Translations under genes and position numbers: made by a program
Source: Rotaria socialis
Lineage: Eukaryota > Rotifera > Eurotatoria > Philodinida > Philodinidae
Length of the DNA: 64,000 nucleotides
Reading direction: 5' to 3'
NCBI GenBank assembly: GCA_905331475.1
Contig: CAJNYU010004540.1
Span: 27,727 to 91,726, forward strand
Part shown: positions 1-12,264 of the stretch, piece by piece
Layout of the letters: the number at the start of each line of letters is the position of its first letter
Position numbering within the stretch: the stretch's first letter is position 1
Notes under the pieces: generated by a model
Databases searched by the model: none
What the model saw: only the letters and a program-made list of their open reading frames with translations
What the model was told of the DNA's origin: nothing

Positions 1-705
1 TTCTTACGATCATTTTTGCTAGTACGAAGTTTTAAATGAAACACTTCCTTTCGTTTTCTACATGTCATTTTTTTCGAAAGTCTATTTCCTAATGTGAACA
101 CTCTGCAAAAGTTATCCGCTTAATATAATTGGCAGCAAACCGCGTTGCAATTGAAATCAGTGCTCAGTAGATAATAAGGATACAGATGTCGATGAGTTTG
201 CGTTGATGATGGTTATTCATTCACCTCTATCTAGATATCAACGCCAGCATTTATCGCATAGAGACTGACTGCATCAACCCACATGAATGTCAGACGACTC
301 ACAAGAACTTATATGTATCTTTCTATTGTTACAATCAGTTCTAATCTAAATTAATGAATGAAACACTTACGTGGCTACAAAAGTATAGCCGCCGGCCATT
401 CGATACACTGATAAAGTGGACTGAAGAGTCCCTTGTTATTGAAAGTATTTCATTAGTTCACCAAAGTCAATTTATATTCGAATAATTGGTTTGTAAAAGT
501 GTTCTTGAAAATGATTAATTGGATGTCTAATTAAATGTAACACAAAAACGTTTTCGGCTCATATTTTCTTTCACACAACAGCAAACTGAACGCTGATCGA
601 TTTTTCCGTCGAGAAGGCTAGTCCAAAATTCAGTAATAGTTTCTCAAATTTTTTATAAGAAATTTCCTATCAAGAACCATGAGAGCAAGTCAATCCAAAA
701 TGATA
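1..705. other. non-coding flank, nothing recognised
   Basis: AT-rich sequence with no ORF that I can support and no recognisable RNA gene. It ends at the TA dinucleotide (704-705) that precedes the mariner element. Confidence 0.5.
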
Positions 706-1614
706 TTTAGGTCTGACCAAAGTTCTGCAATTCAAAAAAACAAATTAAAGAAAAAGACAAAGCTCGAGCTCTATTTTATTTAATGTTGATGATAATTGCC
801 ATGATTATATATATCAAGTTGAATCTTTTCTAACCATTTGTTAAAAGTTTTTTTGAACTCGTTTTCGAAAAAGTTTTGGGCAACTTGAACACCACATGGG
901 CTAATCATATTTCATTGTTTTTAAAATTTAGCGAAATTTTGTCCGATCATGGTAATTGTGTTCTATCACTACTAGTAATGGGATATGGATTTATTTTCGA
1001 TAGGTTAGTCATAAGTCATCTAATGCTAGCTGGCTTATTGAAGATGAATCGTCAAAGACTATTGTTCATAAAGACAGACTTTAACCAAAAATTTGTTTAG
1101 TATATTCTTCAAATCGAATAGTCCTCAGTGTAGATACAGTCAAGGATGTAGGTCACAAGTATTATATTGAAAATTGTCCGAAGCCTTTTGTTAATGAAAT
1201 ATGGAAACAAACAGAGATATCAGGGCCAAAATGTACAAAATTGCTTGGCGGCCATCGTTGGCTTCATACTTATCCAATGTTATTAATTAGATGACTGAAG
1301 AAGGAATCAATGTAATGTCATACCCATTATATGCGCCAGGCCTGATACTATGCCATTTTTGGCTAATCAATTCTATTGAACGTAGTTTAACTAATTAAAT
1401 AAATGAAATATGATTAGCCCATGTGGTATCCAAGGTACCCGAAAATGTTTTCGAAAACGAGTTCAAAAAAACTTTTAACAAATTGTTAGAAAAGATTCAA
1501 CTTGATATATATAATCCTGGCAACTATCATCAACATTTAATAAAATAGAGCTTGAGCTTTGTCTTTTTCTTTAATTTGTTTTTTTGAATTGCAGAACTTT
1601 TGGTCAGACCTAAG
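706..1614 (+). mobile_element. deleted mariner-family element with 211-bp terminal inverted repeats
   Basis: The left repeat (706-916) and right repeat (1404-1614) are near-identical in inverted orientation. The ends read TTTAGGTCTGACC and GGTCAGACCTAAG, flanked on both sides by TA, the target duplication expected for Tc1/mariner. The interior holds a decayed transposase C-terminus on the plus strand: KYYIENCPKPFVNEIWKQ (from about 1159) and, in another frame, EEGINVMSYPLYAPGLILCH (from 1297). The second resembles the mariner block 'HPPYSPDLAPCD', in which the last Asp is catalytic; here that position is His and the frame is broken. The N-terminal half of the transposase is missing, so this is a dead internal-deletion copy. 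The 74-codon ORF at 876-1100 starts inside the left repeat and is not a gene. Confidence 0.85.
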
Positions 1615-1616
1615 TA

Positions 1617-2078
1617 CATAGCTAGAATCGTTTTGAATAACGTGAATAATATATAATGATGGTAAAAGAAAAGCCATTTCATAAGCAACTTATTGATCAA
1701 TATAAATATAGTTCACAAGAATCAAAACATAAATAAAAACAACTATGCTTAAAACACTTGAAGCAATATGAGTCATGTCTCGGTCGAGTCCGGATGAAGA
1801 AAATTTTGATTTTCTACCAAACTCATAGTTATAGAAGCTAATCTATACCAAGCATTGAAAACAAAATGATCAATTTGTTTTTATACGAGTATATCCCATT
1901 ACTGATCGTCAGTAAATGCTAATCAAATGAAATTTTTCTATTAAGAAATGTGCTGAATTTCTAAACCATATGTGATCGTTCGATCTTACTCCTGCACAAA
2001 ACCGAACCACACGTTATTCTTTGCTGCGCTAAATATAAAATTAATGAAATAAGATTAAGCCACTCAAGTTTTTCACAT
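1617..2078. other. spacer, nothing recognised
   Basis: AT-rich spacer between the mariner element and the 3' end of the DEG/ENaC gene. No ORF or repeat recognised. Confidence 0.5.
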
Positions 2079-3710
2079 TTATTTTTGTACAAAGTATTTC
2101 CTTATGCTACGTCGAATTACATAATACTGATATCGAATTAATCGATAGAACATTTCTGCTACTTCCACCAAAGATAAAAAACTGATTCCAATCCAAAGAC
2201 CTGTCTGACCACCGACATCCGATAGAACATTGATGGGTCCCATCGCTGGTATTTGTGTATAATTTTCGACTAAAATTGATTCATGCACTAATTCAATAGA
2301 AAGATAATTAGTCTGAATATGTCTCTGCCAATCCGTTGACCAATCATTTGGTAATAGAATTTCAGAGTTTTCAACGAAATGTTTTATATCATTCGTTAAC
2401 CAATAGGCTGGTGCTTTCCACATCGATGCTTTGACAATAAAATCCGTAATTGAACATTGCTGTGAACAATATGGACAATATTCTGTAAGTAAACTTGATA
2501 AACTGCTCAGAGTAATGGATGCGTTCGAATAGCATGTATCAGATAGATTACATAATGGAGCTACAATTATTGTTTTAGTCCTTGGCAAAACAATTGAACG
2601 AGCATTCCATTGCTTTGGATCGATGCAGCCGCATATGCCATACCTATATTTGAATTAATAGATTCTATCATTTCTTCTTATTCACATTTAATATTCTTAC
2701 GTGTAAACTTCGGTACATAAATCATAGCATAAGTCTTCTGAATAGCTATATTCCACGTTAGGATAGTTATCAAACATTGTTTGCATAATCAATGGTATTT
2801 CATCATTACACGTTGAATACGGGGCACTCAAATAGAAAATACTTTTCTTTGAAAATGTCATTCGATGTTTAAAACCGGTAACTAATGCTCTACCAGCAAA
2901 TTCAATCATAGGAAATTGTCCATTATCGTGTACCATCGCTATCATTCCAATATCTGATATCGAATAGTGAAATAGATTTCAAAATTATGAAAGACGATTC
3001 TACGAACCTTCTCTAGCATAAGGAATATATTGATGGCTGTGTGCATATAAACTAAGTTCGAGTTTGCCAGGTCCACCATATTCATCACTTTTACGTACAT
3101 TCGTCATATTCTTCAATTTAGCATTGAACGTGTAACAGAGGCCATGCGAAGACGAAAGAAAATAAGTGAAATCGGATGTTGAACAAATCCTATCATTAAA
3201 GACACACTTAATGAGCATGGCACTCAGAGGAAAAAAGAACTTAATTATTGATTCATTTTGATTGATTTTGATTCGAAAAAATTCCTTGACATATTGACTT
3301 TGCAATAATGAAAATGAACTTGTATCGGTTGTATTAGTAATATTCAATGTATTTGTATAATTTAGAAAAGGTTCAATAAATTGATCATAACGAATCTGTG
3401 CGACGTTACAAATTGTAAACGCAGGAAAATTTTGTGGCCATTCGCTTACTAAATTTACAGACGTCTGCGTAGAATATTGAAAGTATTCGCGAATAGTTTG
3501 AATGACAAAGTACAATGTAATCCCACTGAAGACGAGAAACGATAGTGACCAGAACATTCGATTTTTTTTACTTTGGCTTCGTGCAATACCTGGAATACCG
3601 TGAGTTGATGTGTTGAGAGCAAATTCTCGCATGATCGATCGCCATCCTTGTCGAACTCTATCTGATTTAATTGTGGATCTGTCAACACGAAAGACTGTAG
3701 CCACACGCAT
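2079..3710 (-). CDS. DEG/ENaC (amiloride-sensitive) family sodium channel
   Basis: Three exons, 3710-3008, 2953-2701 and 2643-2079, join in frame into a 506-residue protein, a usual length for ASIC/FaNaC-type channels. The N-terminus carries the HG gating motif in STHGIPGIARS (His37-Gly38). It is followed by the first membrane span (about 52-72), a long Cys-rich extracellular domain with several N-x-S/T sites, and the second span with GGQTGLWIGISFLSLVE (about 465-480). GIS fits the family's G-x-S selectivity filter. Family members form trimeric cation channels in the plasma membrane, gated by protons, peptides or force; which gate applies here cannot be read from sequence. Introns are about 55-60 bp with GT/AG ends. 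Family is certain, subfamily is not. Confidence 0.92.
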
Positions 3711-3869
3711 GTATTTGTTTATAGTTTTGCTTTCAAAACTAACAATGAAAAAAATCGATTATTAATGTACGTAATAAAACTATAGTTGAACATATATGTA
3801 TGAGGATCTCATTTATTCTTCTTCGTGTCGATGCCAAAGATCTAGAAATGGCATAAAGCCTAATATATG

Positions 3870-3992
3870 TATCATAGATGTCCATGGCGGCGCTGTCGTT
3901 GCCGCCGCAGCGTTAGCGGTACCTTTTTCAAAGTCTCATCGCGGTGCGGTGCGGCAGCGGCAGATTTTCACCCACGATGGACATCTATGATA
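3870..3992. repeat. 123-bp GC-rich palindromic element (MITE-like)
   Basis: Perfect 16-bp inverted arms, TATCATAGATGTCCAT at 3870-3885 and its reverse complement at 3977-3992, enclose a strongly GC- and CpG-rich core in AT-rich surroundings. The core contains repeated GCGGC/GCCGC and GCGGTGCGGTGC. It lies 160-280 bp upstream of the DEG/ENaC start codon. Two overlapping short ORFs across it are composition artefacts. Confidence 0.6.
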
Positions 3993-5908
3993 TATGTGTA
4001 TATACTGTTGTCTGGTATCCAACATACAAATACATCAAACGATGACGTTTCCAAAGTGCTTAAATTTAAGCGACTGAAAGAAAATTTTCTAAAATTCTCA
4101 CTTTCGTGAGTATCTGAGTATTAATCTTTTTAGGATAAAAGTTTATCAAACTGCAAGTGGCATCGGAGTAACGCAAGGCCTGAGTCTATTATGCTGTTTG
4201 CAAAATGAAGATATTTGCATGGTTTTCTTACCATACTCAATAACTAAATATGTCAATTTTTAGTATCTATTTGATATCAACTAGGCCAATACATTTTATT
4301 TCTATCAATAATGATCTTTTCAGCGTTTCCTATGAAATTCTTCTCGAATCTTCTAAAAACACTTTTGAGTAAGAATCAATAGAATTATTCATGTCTTTCA
4401 ATAATTGTAAATGATGAGTTATAAGTATTGAATCTCACAGTGTTCACAGTCAAGTATTTTTATTATAGGCTTTAATATTTCGCCTAACAATACTGGCTGT
4501 TCATGCGACGATTTTTGGCTCAATAATCTTCACTATTTTTATTTCACGTGTTTACGGTGAAAACCTGTACTATTTCTTTGAGTTAATACCCTGCTACTTT
4601 CTAATCACGATAGAATATCAATAAAACATATTTTTTTGATTTTACAGTAAACCTATAGTAAACAAAAGATCGAAGTGTGGTTTACTCTTATTGTTTCTGT
4701 TCTGGAGAATTCAATCTTACTGATTTCTTCTTGCATTAATCAAAAGTCAAAAAATGGAATCGATTCGATTAAAAAGTAATTTCTCTATTAACTATTCACG
4801 CGATTTGCTTGAGTATAATGATTCGATTCCTCAAGTACAGCTTTTCCCTAAACTGAGCTGATAGATTTTCAACTGTTTTCCACAACTACTTCTGTTTTTA
4901 TCGGCCTAGTAGAAAGATCTAGTTTTACTTAAAATTTAGAATTGCCGAGCAGGTTGTCAGTATTTTGAGCGCCTCTACTGAATACATCGATAAAAATCTA
5001 TCACTAAACGATGATGCATACGTAGTTCTGTCGTCCGTGAGTTTGTGGGATGTGAAAATAAATGCAGATTAAAATTTGTCTCTTCCTTTTAAATAATTTA
5101 ATGTTAATTAGATGAAATATTTTCATTATTCTATTCTGCACAGATATTTACCTTAACAAATCTACCGAGTGATTAAAAATTCCTACGTACGTGTACTCGC
5201 TTTACATTGAATTGTTTGAGATTCAATAACTATCTGCTTTTAATTGAATTATTTTGTCGATGGTTCAACCTTCTTTCTTTTCAAAATTGTACTTTTTATA
5301 CTCTGATTCTGTAATGCCTGTTTTTTTACTTGTTTCTTTTTACATGTTATTTAACAAATACCGTATTTCTTCCATAGGATATTCAGAATTAATCAAGCTT
5401 ATTTGCCAATAGCATCATTTTTTCATCATTTGAAATGCTAAAATAATATACACAAAAAATAAACAGTGAATACTCAAACATGAGTTAATTAATCATTTTT
5501 GTTGAATTAGATTGTACTCTATCAGCAGATATTGCAAAGGATTATTTTTGGTAAGTTATAGTTACGAATTCCTGCCATATTCATTGCCTTTTACAACCAA
5601 ACTTGTATTATGCTTGTTATTGATATCGTGTATCGATTTAATTTCTTGCAATCAACTGTTAACTGTCTGATGTAGAATAAAGAAATCAAATCAATATGAT
5701 AGACCGTTAACGCTTGTAACTGTTCGGATTATCTTATATTTTGTTTAGACATCCTGTTTGATTCGCAGTAGTAGAGGATGATAATCGTTAGTAAATATAA
5801 TTCAAGACATCGGCGTTCTGCTCTTGTTACATCCAACTAAAACTAAATCTACTCCCGTACAGGCCATTTTGTTTCTTGATTCATTGATTTCTAATAAAAC
5901 TGTTGACA
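3993..5908. other. intergenic region, nothing recognised
   Basis: About 1.9 kb of AT-rich DNA without a credible ORF, RNA gene or clear repeat. Confidence 0.5.
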
Positions 5909-5910
5909 TT

Positions 5911-7660
5911 TTTGTGTACTCAAAAAAAGTGAGTACACTCTAGATTCGGTCAGTGTGTCCGTTCGGCCGTTAACGCGATAACCTTTGAAAGCCTCATCCA
6001 ATTGTCATGAAATTTTGTACACATAATGATCTCATTAATATCTCAGTCGAGCTCGAAGATGAGAAGGATCCGCCAAGAAATGGCTGAGTTATCGAAAAAA
6101 TTGTTAGTACTGACCAGGCCATCACTGAGGGGGGGGGATACAGGGATTTTTTTTCTTTGAATTATTCACAACATATATAAATCGGCTCAGTTTTTGCAGT
6201 ACACATAACAATTGGATACGAATCCGATGTTTTCTCATTTATTTAAATAAAATATTTAACTCACGACATATAGAATTTCATGTTGATTTGACTTCTGTAT
6301 TATAATCTTTTATTTGAATATTCTCGTAGCTGTGACCTAAAAGTCTCATTCAAAGTAAAGTGTAGAACGATCTCTATTTCTATTTTCGATGCAGCACAGA
6401 TTATTTGTATCTTCAGTAATAATAGGACGCTCTACAAATATTTTCATCGACTGACAATTCTATTGAAGCTGAGCCAGAGATTGATCGTTTCTTTTCTTAA
6501 AAATTTTATATGCGCACGAAAACAGACTTACGTGGTATCTCTGAAGAAAAGAAAAATAGTTTATAACAAGGACACATTTGTGAGAACTCGTTCATAATTA
6601 TAGAAGAACCTTGCGGCTCTCCATCCAAAACAAACAAGCCATTGCGGACTGTTCACAGATACAACAGAGTTAATGAATATTTTTGTGTCGAGCATCTTAT
6701 GTTTAGAAAAGAAAAAGAATTCTAATATTCTTCAATGTCAACAATCGAACAGCAGCAATCCTATGCTGAAAAACGAATGTAGTAGAATGCTTCAAAACAT
6801 ACAATTAATTAAATGCTGATGAATAATCAAAATGATATTCTCCCAATATCCGGTCGGTTAAAAGAAAACTCTGGATTCACCTCATGTCTCTCCTTCTGTT
6901 TACAGTCAGATTAATATTTTTATTGAATTATCTTGATGCTGCAATCAAGAAGTCTCCGTCAAAATATTAAATCATTTCGATATAATCCAATAAAATAAAA
7001 TATAGATCATTCAACTTATTCTTCGATTATTGCAGATTCCAAGAGACTCTTCTTACTAGAATTATATGAATGAGATTATTTCATAAATTCCTGTAAACAA
7101 AAATAAACTTCTCAGAAAAGTGTTTTTTCTTAAACCCTATAATTATTATCATCATGCCATTATTGATTACATCGTATCTTTTATCATTTTTTTTTCTGTC
7201 AAACGGAATAATACCCAACCAACGAACAAATAGAACACGAAACATGTGCCACGCGTGTTTTTATTTTTGCGTCTGCACTTTGGGGTGGCACTTTATGCTA
7301 CTTTAATATTAAGTCTCAAGTCTTAACTTAACACGTGATATTAATAAAAATAAATGTGGAAACTTCGGATTTCATCCGAGAGTTATGTGTACTGCAAAAC
7401 GTGCATGCGACATATGAGTCATTCTAGAATGCCTGAACACGAAAATTATCATGAGAAACTAGACAATTTGATTTCTGGATGGAGTTTTTGTGAATTTTGA
7501 GACGCTTTTCAGGCGATGTTTCGTTAGAAAGCTATGACTTAGTTCAAAACTAATATCAGATNTAATTGTGAAGAGTTATCGAATAAACGGACGGACGGAC
7601 GGACGGCCGGACACACTGACCGATTCTATAGTGTACTCTTTTTTTTTTGAGTACACAAAA
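5911..7660. mobile_element. 1.75-kb non-autonomous element with about 75-bp terminal inverted repeats
   Basis: The left end (from 5911) reads TTTGTGTACTCAAAAAAAG, then GAGTACACTCTAGATTCGGT and CAGTGTGTCCGTTCGGCCGT. The right end (to 7660) is the inverted copy: CGGCCGGACACACTGACCG, then TATAGTGTACTC, a T run and GAGTACACAAAA. The right arm has expanded a GGAC unit (GGACGGACGGACGG). The first 25 bp of each end are themselves a small hairpin (GTGTACTC/GAGTACAC). No ORF of useful length lies inside, so it would need enzymes from elsewhere. I could not identify a target duplication. One ambiguous base (N) lies at 7562. Confidence 0.65.
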
Positions 7661-7668
7661 AACGTTTG

Positions 7669-7826
7669 CATTAGCCACTTAACACTAATTATTAAATCAC
7701 GGCTTAATTTTTAATATTAAATGTTAACGAAGCACTTAATTTTTAAAATTAAGCCTTAACGTAATATTTAATTTAAAAATTAAGTCTTGATTTAATACTT
7801 AATATTAAGTAACTAAGTGGCTAATA
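7669..7826. repeat. TTAA-rich palindromic element (MITE-like)
   Basis: ATTAGCCACTTA at about 7670 is mirrored by TAAGTGGCTAAT at about 7814. Between them are many inverted copies of CTTAATTTTTAA and TTAATATTAAG. The whole block can fold into one hairpin. It abuts the right end of the 1.75-kb element. Similar TTAATATTAAGTCTCAAGTC sequence occurs at about 7302, inside that element. Confidence 0.5.
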
Positions 7827-8390
7827 TAAACATTTTTTTATTAATATTAAGTGTTAAGTAAAACTACTTAACTGACTCAAATTAAAATCAAACTGTCCAC
7901 CTCTAGCCTGCACTATCAATTTGGTTGTTAGACAACTATCGAATATATCTACATATTTTTTATTTCAAATACTGATATAAGCATCAACATCCACACTCAA
8001 AAGCAATTGTATCGTACAGGGTGTGTACGTGACTGGATGCGAATCGGTTGTGAGTGCTGATGAAAAGAATGCTTACATTTAAATCCATCATGATCATAAT
8101 TTAGTAACAAAAAAGGAATTTCCCCACAATGACCTGTGTTTTCGTTTCAATAGGACCAATGACATTGAGATCTATTGATTATAACTGTAATAACAGCAAA
8201 AATAAAAAGAATGCATAAAATAGATGTCATCATCTCGACTTTTCATAAATAGCGAATTGCTTTTTTTTACATTGTCCGTACTGATTATAATCTTCAATTA
8301 CCTTTGTCCGTGGTTTAATATATATATATATATATACGTGTATCATAATCATATACATATTGACCGAAAACTCTTACAGATAAACATCAA

Positions 8391-9288
8391 ATGGAGACAA
8401 AAGTTCAGGTGCAAGCTACAAAAATTGATATGAAAGATGAAACTACGGCGGAATGCCAATTGATAAAGCAAAAGCAACATGAAAAGGTAGATAAAAACAT
8501 CGCATCGATTTTCGTAATACTGTTTATAAGACATTCGAGCTATTCAACTAAGTCGTTTTTTCTCAATAATTAAATTAAATTTCGATTTTGTCATTCTAGC
8601 TGTATAGATGGACTTTAATTATGTGGTTCTTGAATTTAATCAGTTATGTTCTGTTTTTTTCGTTTGTTTCGTTAAATTCAATTGATCTTTATAACTGGCC
8701 AAGAAAATTTCATACTACAACTCATTTGGAAAACATTCAAAGCGAATGCTTTCAGATGAAGTTGTTCATGCATGCGTATCTCGTGGTTATACTCATGAAT
8801 CATTTTGTATTTGAATTATCATCAGTGAGTCTATCTGTCTCAGTTCGACGACGGCAAAAATTCAGTCAGTCAAATGGTACCGTGTATTTCTTTATCGGCT
8901 GCTATATTGTTTCTATAATATGTCCTTATGTTGCGGAATATAATGAAACAATAACGAAAAAAGGAATCTTCCAGGTAAATCTTGTTGTTGGAAATAACTC
9001 TTTATGCTTTTGTGACACTGTATTTTTTAGGACGAATATGTACCCGATAAGGCACCAAGATCATTTTTTTATTTTCAAGTAGTGGCGATTGTATGCGTAT
9101 TTCTGCAGAGTGTTGTTAATATCATTATGAATTCCATCAATGCTGTACAAGTTAGGCATTACAAACTAGTTCAATTAATCAATTTGGCACGCCAACAACG
9201 AGAACAAAATAAGCAATGCGAAAAGAAAAATGTGTCAATACATTCAATCGAATCGTCTTCAAATGGCGCTATTAGTCATTTACCATAA
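8391..9288 (+). CDS. four-span membrane protein, family unknown
   Basis: Three exons, 8391-8486, 8600-8974 and 9031-9288, all joined in phase 0, give 242 residues. A charged N-terminal tail (METKVQVQATKIDMKDETT) precedes four hydrophobic stretches. These are around LIMWFLNLISYVLFFSFV, FMHAYLVVILMNHFVFEL, VYFFIGCYIVSIICPYV and VVAIVCVFLQSVVNIIM. A polar, Gln/Lys-rich C-terminal tail follows. The intron at 8975-9030 is a typical 56 bp. The layout resembles tetraspan proteins, but I see no tetraspanin CCG motif or claudin W-GLW-C-C signature, so no function is proposed. Exon 1 is the least certain part. Confidence 0.65.
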
Positions 9289-11369
9289 ATAGTTACTTAT
9301 TCTTGTAGCTTGGTGCATAGTTCTATGTATATTACTTCTATATTAGAGTAGCTTGTTTAAATTAGTTTGATTGAATAAAATTCAATAGTGTTTAGTTCAT
9401 CTACGGAAGGTTATGATTTTCGTCCAACAAATGAAACTTCTTTGAACTAGGTTGATAGCTACCATGAAGGCAAAGATGTGCCGATAAAAGTGATGTAATT
9501 AGCATATCAAAATTTCTAGACATAATATATTCTACTGGATACGATTGTACTATGCAGATCGAGACGGATTATGATTTTTTTGCTGAGTAGATTGAGAGAA
9601 TTCAATCGATGGACCAATCAATAGCTCGAACTTCATTGAGAATTTTGTTTTATTCCCAAAATTAGACGACGCAGTGTACTGAAGGATCCTAATAAGAATA
9701 GATGATAGTTCCTAAAATGGAAAGATGCGCATCATTGATTGAATTATCGTCGGACGTATTTATTTTTCAAGTTGATCCAAGACATTAACTCAAATTCTCG
9801 TATATTCCAACTAAGTATTTTCATATATCAACGGCGTTGACACGATGTACTGTTATTTATTAGCATAAAATCAGCTAATAATTAGTTTTGCTTGAGAATA
9901 GCAATTCTATTCCACTAGTACATTTTTCTCGTTAAAAATCTTTTTTTCCTTCTGTCTTGGACCTCATGCGCATGCCAACACTCATTGACATATTTTTGTA
10001 GGCTAATAAATACATTTTTTATTTGATCTGAAGTTACTTATTTTATGACTTTATTCGTTATTTTATTTTTGTAGATTACAGCTACATATAAAATGATTGC
10101 AATAAAATGAAGTTCTATATCGTTACACATGCGATCGCAATAGGTCTTACCACTTTTCATTATCCAACATAAAACAAACATTCTTTTTCTCTATGAAAAA
10201 GAATTTTGTTTCATTTTTATATTGCTTAATGAAAGCTTTACGTCTAATATAAATCTAACAAGAAGTCTAACGGGATATGAGTGAAGAGAAGATTAAGTAC
10301 GTTTGAAAGAATAAAAATTTAATATTATTTATTTCCTACGCAGCGAAACACTATGAAATATGATAAGAAATTACTTTAATTTTCACTTTATTAATTTTCC
10401 GATGTGTTTAAAATGTGCAACTGATGTGTTCGACTGCTTCTCCATACTCTTGTTAAGTTACGAAAGATTGCATGATTCAAATTACGACTAGCAGGGGTCA
10501 ACAAATCAGACCAGTATATGTTCGAGATGCAAAATCTCTTTGCATTCGTGAAAGCGATCGAAATGTGACACTTGATAAATTTTCAGCTAATTGCAGTATC
10601 ACTAGTATCTGAAGATTTTATAGATTCAAAATTGTTGACATTGTATGCGATGGATTCGATAGGTCAATTGTAATATCTCATTAGTATTTATATTGATGAT
10701 GAATTAGGTTTCAATTCGAAAACTCTATATAGTTTTTCTATCGAAAATTTATGAATTACATTGTTTCGTTAATAAAAGCATTTATTTGTACATCGGCTGT
10801 ACTTACGCATAGAGATGTGTGTGTGTGTGTGTGTGTATGAACGATATTGCATAATACATCCACATCCTACAGTATTATAAAACGGGTTAATTTCTGATTG
10901 CACTTTCAAATATTATTTTCCTGTCTATTATCCTACGCTTTGCTTTTGCAGTGTTTCCATCACTTAAACTGCACGTGCCCGTCTTGTTTGTTGGTATTTC
11001 TTTTTTCTCTTCTCAATTTGTTGGTTGCCGGGCATTATTGAAAGTATGGGAGCGGAAAAGAGTCGCTCATACTGTCGATACTGATTGACAAAAAATATTC
11101 CGATGAGTAACAACGCACTATTTTGATTTGAAATGTGGGCGTTATGCATAAAATTCATCTATTCATGTACGCTATTTGCGCACCCTCAGCCGTCAACGAA
11201 CGGCGTTTCTTTAAAAAAAAAAATTTTTCTTCTTTTCTTCGTTCGAGTCTTTAACGTCTGTGAAGCATTGCGTCAATTCAACTGTTTTATATACGTCGCG
11301 AACAGTTTTTATTTGATCATAAAGCATTGAAAAAAGCGTATCAAGCTGTTTTATTGAAAGAACAGAAGT
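9289..11369. other. intergenic region with a (TG)n microsatellite
   Basis: About 2 kb with no supportable gene. A TG dinucleotide run lies at 10816-10836. ORFs at 10964-11330 are short and overlap on opposite strands. Confidence 0.5.
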
Positions 11370-11744
11370 ATGGCCACTGCACCACCAGTACAGTATGATC
11401 CGAATTACAATTATGGCAATCAACCACCCAATTACGGTGGTCCACCCAATTACGGTGGTCCACCTAATTATGGTGGTCCACCCAATTACGGTGGTCAACC
11501 CTATTATGGTGGTCCACCCAATTATGGCGGCCCACCCAATTATAACGTTAATCAACCAAACAATTATGGTAATCAGCCAAATTATTACGGAAATCAACCA
11601 AATAATGCTCCGCCTGCGCAGCAAGCCGGCAAAGATAAATCTTGTTGTGAGAAGTGTATGATTTGCTTGGCGGCTTGCGCATGTCTGGCTTGCTTGTGCG
11701 AATGTGGTAGTTGTTTATGTGATATATGCCAAAATGTAAACTGA
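11370..11744 (+). CDS. small NYGGPP-repeat protein with Cys-rich tail
   Basis: Single-exon ORF of 124 residues starting MATAPPVQYDPNYNYGNQPP. The first 75 residues are tandem N-Y-G-G-P/Q-P units, encoded by an imperfect 18-bp repeat (11430-11540), then N-Q-P-N-Y-Y/G-N units. The last 35 residues are Cys-rich and hydrophobic (SCCEKCMICLAACACLACLC), ending CDICQNVN. This layout, a Pro/Gly/Tyr-rich head and a Cys-rich membrane-like tail, recalls CYSTM-type or similar palmitoylated small proteins, but that is only a resemblance. No signal peptide is visible. An AATAAA signal follows about 40 bp after the stop. ORFs on the opposite strand are shadows of the repeat. Confidence 0.75.
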   Translation: MATAPPVQYDPNYNYGNQPPNYGGPPNYGGPPNYGGPPNYGGQPYYGGPPNYGGPPNYNVNQPNNYGNQPNYYGNQPNNAPPAQQAGKDKSCCEKCMICLAACACLACLCECGSCLCDICQNVN

Positions 11745-12264
11745 TAATTTCCCTTTTTTGTAACACATCGCAGCATCTGAAACAATAAAAAGCCATTAAG
11801 ATTTACAATATATTGAGCGTTGTACAATTCGTTGCTCGCAAAGGTGTAGGTGTGGGAAAGAAATGAGGTGTGTCCAAGTACTGTCGAATATGAATTCCTC
11901 CTCAGTTCCTCGAATACTAAATTCAAAAAATGGAACATTCACGATAGCTTTTGTTCTTTTGTTTATTTTCACGTGGAGATTTGTATAAATGAATACTATG
12001 GTACAAAACGTATTCCAAAAAAAGCATTATTTTGACTTGTATGAATTGGAGAGCTATGAAGGGACTGATAAACAGTTCTCGTTTTTCTGAGGAGTTATCA
12101 TGGTGTTGCTGATAATTCCTCTTCAGTTTAGGAATTCACATTTCTCAATTCTTGGACACTGCTGGTTTTATTGAAGTCCCTGCATAAGAACGCGACTTTA
12201 ACATCGAAGATTATACTATTTAAAAAACGCACAGTTACTTTAATTCCAAAGGTGTTTGTGCAGT
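11745..12264. other. spacer between tail-to-tail genes
   Basis: Holds the polyadenylation region of the NYGGPP gene and the 3' flank of KY copy A. No further gene recognised. Confidence 0.5.

Noticed and set aside
876-1100. 74-codon ORF in the mariner element
   Set aside because: It begins within the left terminal repeat and does not match intact transposase; it is part of the relic.
11211-11624. 137-codon minus-strand ORF of hydrophobic I-W-T repeats
   Set aside because: It is the antisense shadow of the NYGGPP repeat gene.
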